From positions 1 to 11,266 of the forward strand of contig JAJDTN010000320.1 of the NCBI GenBank assembly GCA_022827165.1: 11,266 nucleotides of DNA. Reading direction: 5' to 3'. Each line of letters begins with the position of its first letter. Position 1 is the stretch's first letter. Below, piece after piece: positions 6,965-11,266 of this stretch. Both the position numbers and the translations under genes were made by a program. The stretch is from Candidatus Latescibacterota bacterium. GTDB taxonomy: Bacteria; Latescibacterota; UBA2968; UBA8231. The notes beneath the pieces are model-generated. The model had not been told where the DNA came from. It searched no databases and saw only the letters and a list, made by a program, of their open reading frames with translations.

Positions 6965-6971
6965 AGACTAC
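6953..6971 (+). promoter_or_regulatory. Palindromic operator for antitoxin autoregulation
   Basis: GTGGTCTA-TTG-TAGACTAC forms two 8-base arms (7 of 8 paired) around a 3-base centre and covers the proposed -10 element. Phd/YefM antitoxins are known to bind palindromes over their own promoters and repress together with the toxin. The site fits this role in position and shape; binding itself is inferred. Confidence 0.5.
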
Positions 6972-6999
6972 ATCGATCTTTTCTCAAGGGAGACCAACC

Positions 7000-7275
7000 A
7001 TGCTTGCCTCCGAATCCCGCCGCGTCTGGACCGTCGCCGAGGCGAAGGCGCGCCTGTCTGAAATCCTGCGGCTCGCCGAGTCGGAAGGGCCGCAGCGCAT
7101 CGGTACCCGGAAGTCGTTCGTCGTGGTGCCCACCGACGTCTGGCGCGCGAAATCGCAGCCACGCAAGTCATTGGGGCAGTGGCTGGTCGAGAACGTGCCG
7201 CGCGGAACGAACCTCGAGGTGCCGGACCGTAGTTCGAACCGGAAGACCCCGTTCATCGATGACGAGGACGAATGA
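7000..7275 (+). CDS. Phd/YefM-family antitoxin
   Basis: The 91-residue product has the Phd/YefM fold signature in its first half: VWTVAEAKARLSEILRLAES (9-28) followed by a strand pair ending in KSFVVVPTDVWRA (38-50). The second half (LGQWLVENVPRGTNLEVPDR, about 58-77, then an acidic end) is the usual toxin-wrapping tail of antitoxins paired with PIN toxins. It should neutralise the toxin directly and bind the palindrome upstream as a repressor. The stop codon overlaps the toxin ATG by 4 bases. The ATG at 7000 has GGGAG seven bases upstream. Codon use is somewhat less GC-biased than in the flanking genes, which fits acquired DNA. Confidence 0.88.
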   Translation: MLASESRRVWTVAEAKARLSEILRLAESEGPQRIGTRKSFVVVPTDVWRAKSQPRKSLGQWLVENVPRGTNLEVPDRSSNRKTPFIDDEDE

Positions 7276-7691
7276 CCGGTTACCTTCTGGATACCAACGT
7301 GGTATCGGAGCTGACGAGGGACGCTCCCGCCCCGCAGGTCGTCAGCTTTCTGGCGGACCAGGAAGACGTATGGCTGTCGTCTATTCTCGTACACGAGGTG
7401 GAGTACGGCCTGCGGCTGCTCCCGCAGGGAAACCGCCGCAGTCGCCTGTCAGAGATGCAATCGGCCATCTTGGGGGCGTATGAGGACCGCATACTGTCAA
7501 TGGACAGAGTGGCGGCGAAGTGGTCCGCTGAGTTCAGGGCGCAGGCACGCCGCGCCGGACGCACTATCGACATGGGCGATGTCCTGGTTGCCGGCATAGC
7601 CAGGGCCCACGGCTTGGTCATAGTCACCCGCAACATCGCCGATTTCGAGCGCCTCGATGTCGAGCTCGTCAGTCCTTGGGAATCCCCTTGA
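7272..7691 (+). CDS. PIN-domain toxin, VapC/FitB-like ribonuclease
   Basis: The 139-residue protein is a full-length PIN domain. The acidic metal-binding set is intact: D7 in YLLDTNVVSEL, E42 in VHEVEYG, D103 in MGDVLVAG and D124 in TRNIADFE. Family members cleave RNA (tRNA or rRNA sites in studied cases) when freed from antitoxin. The sequence resembles the FitB/StbB subgroup, which often pairs with Phd-like antitoxins. The start overlaps the antitoxin stop (ATGA). The stop TGA (7689-7691) overlaps a TTG (7688-7690) that begins the hsdR-like reading frame, so the toxin once formed an operon with hsdR. The target RNA cannot be read from the sequence. Confidence 0.9.
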   Translation: MTGYLLDTNVVSELTRDAPAPQVVSFLADQEDVWLSSILVHEVEYGLRLLPQGNRRSRLSEMQSAILGAYEDRILSMDRVAAKWSAEFRAQARRAGRTIDMGDVLVAGIARAHGLVIVTRNIADFERLDVELVSPWESP

Positions 7692-8233
7692 CCACCCTCA
7701 CCGAGGCTGATGTCGAGTCCGCCGCCCTCGCGTGGCTCTCCTCCCTCGGTTGGTCCGCAGCCTACGGCCCCGACATCGCCCCGGACACGCCCGCGGCCGA
7801 ACGCGACGACTGCGGCGAGGCGGTCCTCGCCCGCCACATGCGCGACGCCCTGCCCCGCCTCCTTCGTCGGCTTTACGGGGACACCCATAGATCGCCAGGA
7901 CGCCAGCACACGGGCCGTCTTCGGCGACTACATCAGCATCTGCGACATCCAGCGTTCCGTCGAGGACGGGGCCACGGTGCCCATCCACTACGAGAGCCGC
8001 CCGGCCAAGCTGGGACTGTCGGAGGACGAGCTGGCCTTCTATGTGCAGGTCCTCGGCGACGAGACGCTGAGGGCGATCGCCCACCAGCTCGTCGAGACCG
8101 TGCGCAGCAACGTGACCATCGACTGGACCCTGCGCGAGAACGTGCGCGCCAACCTCCGCCGCCGGACAAGCAGGAGAAGGCGACGCAGACCGTCCTGGAG
8201 CAGGTCTTGTCGGAGGGCTGGGCGGCCGCCTGA
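7688..8233 (+). pseudogene. hsdR: Remnant of type I restriction endonuclease subunit R
   Basis: About 545 bases remain of a gene normally near 3 kb. The N-terminal piece [19 protein letters not shown]...GPDIAP (7688-7855) is joined to ARHMRDALP. After the net loss of two bases the reading frame changes, and [42 protein letters not shown] follow (from 7857). It then skips to the C-terminal [13 protein letters not shown] and [16 protein letters not shown] (to about 8157). Finally the first frame resumes with [15 protein letters not shown] (8159-8233), where intact proteins have a longer 'VKRILRKYGYPPDKQ' stretch. The PD-ExK nuclease core, Walker A and DEAH motifs are missing; only the GFTGTP helicase motif remains. 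HsdR is the motor and nuclease subunit of type I restriction systems. No hsdM or hsdS is in the window. Homology is by recognition of motifs, but several independent blocks agree. Confidence 0.85.
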
Positions 8234-8294
8234 GACACCGCGAACTGCCCCCGGAAGCTGACATCACTCCGCCCCGCGAGTACCTTCCCGCCCC

Positions 8295-10493
8295 GTGAAG
8301 ATCCCGCCCGCACGCCCCCTCCTGCTCGCCGCCCTCGGCCCGCTCCTGCTGGCCGCCCCCGGGTGGTGCGCCTGGCCCGCCTGGCGCGGGCCCTTCCAGA
8401 ACGGCACCGCCGCGGAGACCGGCCTCGTCGAGTCCTGGACCCCGGGCGGCGCCGGCCAGGCCTGGAGGGCCGCCTTCACCGGCCGCTCCACGCCCGTCGT
8501 GCTCGACGGACGGGTCTTCGTCGCCGGGCGCGCCGGCAAGGACGTCACCGAGCAGGAGCGGGTCGCCGCCTTCGACGCGGCCACGGGGGAGCTGCTGTGG
8601 GAGGACCGCTTCAACGTCTTCCACACGACCATCCCCTTCAACCGGGTCGGTTGGGCCAGCCCGGCGGCCGATCCGGAAACCGGCCGGCTCTACGTCCACG
8701 GCGTGCAGGGGCTGCTGCGCTGCTACGGCCGCGACGGCGAGCTGCTGTGGGAGCGCTCCCTCACCGAGGAGTTCGGCCGCATCTCCGGGTACGGCGGGCG
8801 GGTGCAGACGCCGGTCGTGGCCGGCGGCCTGGTGATCCTCAACTTCCTCAGCAGCGGCTGGGGCGCCCACGGCGTGCCCCGCGACCGCTACTTCGCCTTC
8901 GACAAGCACACGGGCGAGGTCGTCTGGGTCTCCGCCCCGGGCGGGCGCCCTCTCGACACGACCTACTCGACCCCCGTGGTCGCCGAGATCGGCGGCGAGC
9001 GGCTGATCGTCGCCGGCAACGCCGACGGCTCGGTCTACGCCATGCGCCTGGCCACCGGCGAGAAGCTCTGGGGCTTCCGGCTGAGCCGCCGCGGGCTGAA
9101 CGCCGCCGTGGTCGTCGGCGGTGACCGCGTCTACGCCAGCCACGGCGAGGAGAACATCGACGGCAACACCATGGGCCGCGTCGTCTGCATCGACGCCCGC
9201 GGCCGGGGGGACGTGACCGAGACCCACGAGTTGTGGCGCTACGACGCCCTGAGCGGGTACGCCTCGCCGGCCCTGGCCGACGGCGTCCTCTACGTGATCG
9301 ACAACTCCGGCAACCTCCACGCCCTCGACGCCGACAGCGGCCGGCGGCGCTGGCACCGCAACCTCGGCACCGTGGGCCGGGGGTCCCCGGTGGTCGCCGA
9401 CGGCAAGCTCTACGCCACCACCGTGAACGGGCGCTTCCACATCCTGCGGCCGGGGGAGACCGGCGGCGAGCTGCTCGACAGCGACCAGGTCCTGGCCGCC
9501 GACGGCGGTCCGGCGGAGATCTTCGGCTCGCCCGCCGTGGCCCACGGGCGCGTCTACTTCACCACCGACGAGGGGCTGTACTGCCTCGGGAACGACCCCG
9601 GGCCGGTGGAGAGCGCCGGGCCTCCCCCGGCGCCGGCGGAAGCCCCTCCCGGCGAGGCCGTGGGGGTGCAGCTGGTCCCGGCGGAAACCACCGTCGAGCC
9701 GGGCGGTTCCGTGCGCTTCGAGGCCCGCCTCGTGGATGCCATGGGGCGGGTCACCGGCGCCGCCGAGGCGGGAGACTGGTCGACGGAGGGCCTGGCGGGC
9801 GACCTCCGGGAGGGTGTCTTCACCGCCGATGCCGGCCCTGACCACGGGGGTGTTGTCACCCTCAGCGCCGGCGGCTTCACGGCCAGCGCCCGGGTGCGCG
9901 TCCTCACGCGGAAGTCGTGGAGCCTCGACTTCGGAGCGGCCGGCGCCGTCGAGGAGGACCGGCCGGCGCCCGCCCACTGGATCGGCTCGGCGGGCGGCAA
10001 GTTCCTCCTGCGCCGGGTGGAGGGCGAGGAGATGCTGTACAAGCCTTTTGCCCGCCGCGGCCTGCAGCGCTCCAACGTCTACCTCGGGCCGGCGGACCTG
10101 AGCGGGTACACCATCCGGGCGTCGATGATGGGCGACCGGCACCGGCGCAACCTCCCCGACATGGGCCTCATCGCCCAGCGCTACACCCTCGACCTGATGG
10201 GCAACCACCAGCAGCTCCAGGTCCGCTCCTGGGCCTCGGACCTGCGCATGGCGGCGAGCGTCCCCTTCGAGTGGGAGAGCGGCGTCTGGTACACCATGAA
10301 GATGCGCGTCGACCTCGAAGCCGATGGGGCCGTGGTGCGGGGCAAGGTCTGGCGCCGGGGGGACCCGGAGCCCGCCGCCTGGACGATCGAGGCCCCCGAT
10401 CCGCTGCCGAACCGCCAGGGCGCGCCCGGCCTCTACGGCCACTCGGCCGCCGAGATCCACTATGACGACATGGTGCTGGAGATCGATGACTAG
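8295..10493 (+). CDS. Secreted PQQ-like beta-propeller protein with Ig-like and lectin-like C-terminal domains
   Basis: The 732-residue product starts at GTG 8295 with a signal peptide (LLLAALGPLLLAAP, cut near residue 26), then WPAWRGPFQNG (27-37) and a quinoprotein-type propeller to about residue 432. Blade markers include AFDAATGELLW (92-102), AFDKHTGEVVW (201-211), AMRLATGEKLW (249-259) and ALDADSGRRRW (343-353). A Pro/Ala linker (433-455) leads to an Ig-like strand-rich segment (456-536). The last part (about 540-730) contains DLSGYTIRASMMGD, FEWESGVWYTMKMRVD and GLYGHSAAEIHYDDMVLE. It resembles concanavalin/LamG-type or DUF1080-like sandwich domains. The protein is probably exported and may bind carbohydrate or surface ligands, but no catalytic function can be claimed. 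No good ribosome binding site precedes the GTG. It overlaps the next gene by 8 bases. Confidence 0.82.
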   Translation: MKIPPARPLLLAALGPLLLAAPGWCAWPAWRGPFQNGTAAETGLVESWTPGGAGQAWRAAFTGRSTPVVLDGRVFVAGRAGKDVTEQERVAAFDAATGELLWEDRFNVFHTTIPFNRVGWASPAADPETGRLYVHGVQGLLRCYGRDGELLWERSLTEEFGRISGYGGRVQTPVVAGGLVILNFLSSGWGAHGVPRDRYFAFDKHTGEVVWVSAPGGRPLDTTYSTPVVAEIGGERLIVAGNADGSVYAMRLATGEKLWGFRLSRRGLNAAVVVGGDRVYASHGEENIDGNTMGRVVCIDARGRGDVTETHELWRYDALSGYASPALADGVLYVIDNSGNLHALDADSGRRRWHRNLGTVGRGSPVVADGKLYATTVNGRFHILRPGETGGELLDSDQVLAADGGPAEIFGSPAVAHGRVYFTTDEGLYCLGNDPGPVESAGPPPAPAEAPPGEAVGVQLVPAETTVEPGGSVRFEARLVDAMGRVTGAAEAGDWSTEGLAGDLREGVFTADAGPDHGGVVTLSAGGFTASARVRVLTRKSWSLDFGAAGAVEEDRPAPAHWIGSAGGKFLLRRVEGEEMLYKPFARRGLQRSNVYLGPADLSGYTIRASMMGDRHRRNLPDMGLIAQRYTLDLMGNHQQLQVRSWASDLRMAASVPFEWESGVWYTMKMRVDLEADGAVVRGKVWRRGDPEPAAWTIEAPDPLPNRQGAPGLYGHSAAEIHYDDMVLEIDD

Positions 10494-11266
10494 ACGAGAC
10501 CTGCTCCTTCTGGCCGCCCTCGCCGCCACCCTTCCCGCGGGCGCCGAGGAGGCGATGTGGGGACACACCCGGGCCCGCAACATGGTCTCCGAGGCGGTCG
10601 ACCTGCCGGTGGAGTGGGACGTGGCCACGGGAGAAGGCGTGCTCTGGTCCGCCCCCCTCGGCTCGCAGACCTACGCCGGCCCCCTGCTGGCGGGGGGCAA
10701 GCTCTTCATCGGCACCAACAACCAGGGCCTGCGCGACCCCCGGCTCACCGGCGACCGCGGCGTGCTCATGGCCTTCGCCCGGCCCGGGGGCGCCTTCCTG
10801 TGGCAGTCGACGCACACCAAGCTGCCCGCCGGCCGCGTCAACGACTGGCCCCAGCAGGGCATCTGCTCCACCCCCTACATCGACGGCGACCGCCTCTACT
10901 ACGTCTCCAACCAGGCGCAGGTGGTCTGCGTCGACACCGAGGGCTTCGCCGACGGCGAGAACGACGGCCCCCTCACCGGCGAGGCCTCCACCGGCCCGGC
11001 CGACGCCGATCTGGTCTGGTCCTTCGACATGATCGAGGAGCTCGACGTCTTCCCCCACAACCTGGCCACCTGCTCTCCCGCCGGTCTCGGCGACCTCCTC
11101 TTCGTCGTCACCTCCAACGGCGTCGACGAGGGCCACGTCCACATCCCGTCGCCTTTCGCCCCCTCCTTCATCGCCCTGCGCAAGTCCACCGGCGAGCTGG
11201 TCTGGGAGGACGCCTCCCCGGGGCTGGGGATCCTCCACGGCCAGTGGTCGAACCCGGCCATCGGCG
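10486..11266 (+). CDS. PQQ-like beta-propeller protein, 3' end outside window
   Basis: An open frame of 260 codons starts at ATG 10486 inside the end of the previous gene (8-base overlap, GGAG at 10478-10481 four bases upstream) and continues past the right edge. It begins with MTRRDLLLLAALAATLPAGA, a signal peptide with an Arg-Arg start (not a full Tat motif), then MWGHTRARNMVS. Characteristic blocks are GSQTYAGPLLAGGKLFIGTNN (59-79), DRGVLMAF, CSTPYIDGDRLYYVSN, DADLVWSFDMIEELDVFPHN and SNGVDEGHVHIPSPFAPSFI. This combination is familiar from large exported propeller proteins of Planctomycetota and related bacteria. Propeller repeat FIALRKSTGELVW marks a blade. Role unknown; overlap implies joint expression with the upstream propeller protein. 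Confidence 0.82.
   Translation, partial: MTRRDLLLLAALAATLPAGAEEAMWGHTRARNMVSEAVDLPVEWDVATGEGVLWSAPLGSQTYAGPLLAGGKLFIGTNNQGLRDPRLTGDRGVLMAFARPGGAFLWQSTHTKLPAGRVNDWPQQGICSTPYIDGDRLYYVSNQAQVVCVDTEGFADGENDGPLTGEASTGPADADLVWSFDMIEELDVFPHNLATCSPAGLGDLLFVVTSNGVDEGHVHIPSPFAPSFIALRKSTGELVWEDASPGLGILHGQWSNPAIG

Noticed and set aside
7676..8233. A 185-codon frame read as an intact small gene
   Set aside because: Its middle is out of frame with conserved HsdR blocks found in the neighbouring frame, so it is a decayed gene and not a functional small protein.
7698..10628. A 976-codon minus-strand open frame opposite the second propeller gene
   Set aside because: It has the same compositional artefact, no recognisable motif, and it crosses the toxin-side and hsdR remnant boundaries.

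Overview
This is a very GC-rich bacterial chromosomal window, with GC near or above 70% by eye and strong G/C bias at third codon positions. The secreted PQQ-type beta-propeller proteins carry N-termini such as WPQWRGPHQNG and a block like SNGVDEGHVHIPSPFAPS, which are common in Planctomycetota, Verrucomicrobiota, Acidobacteriota and related candidate phyla. I cannot fix the phylum from sequence alone.

Left part (1-5274, all minus strand). Read in the direction of transcription there is a small RRM RNA-binding protein (5274-5011), a seven-bladed lactonase-family propeller protein (4927-3884), an error-prone DnaE2-type DNA polymerase (3733-446), and an overlapping Y-family/ImuB-like gene that runs off the left edge (449-1). 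DnaE2 keeps its three catalytic aspartates. The Y-family partner has lost the acidic residues expected of an active polymerase, as ImuB proteins do. The pair therefore looks like a translesion mutasome module, but with the accessory gene downstream of dnaE2. A sigma70-like promoter with an overlapping near-palindrome precedes dnaE2.

Middle part (5418-8233). A secreted PQQ-like propeller gene (6746-5418, minus) is followed on the plus strand by a Phd/YefM antitoxin and a PIN-domain (VapC/FitB-like) toxin with a 4-base overlap and a palindromic operator over the promoter -10. Directly after the toxin stop lies the wreck of a type I restriction gene, hsdR. Recognisable N-terminal, motor-domain and C-terminal pieces are stitched together by large deletions and frame changes. 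The toxin-antitoxin pair is probably what survives of a type I restriction locus.

Right part (8295-11266, plus strand). A second secreted PQQ-like propeller protein has an Ig-like and a C-terminal lectin-like region. It overlaps by 8 bases a third propeller gene that runs off the right edge. The two propeller genes flanking the toxin-antitoxin/hsdR remnant share their N-terminal motif and are divergent, so the defence remnant sits between two paralogous genes.

No tRNA, rRNA, CRISPR array or insertion sequence was seen. The best candidates for unusual biology are the dnaE2/dead Y-family arrangement, the collapsed hsdR with its intact addiction module, and the structured leader before the RRM gene. 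I found no convincing wholly new system.
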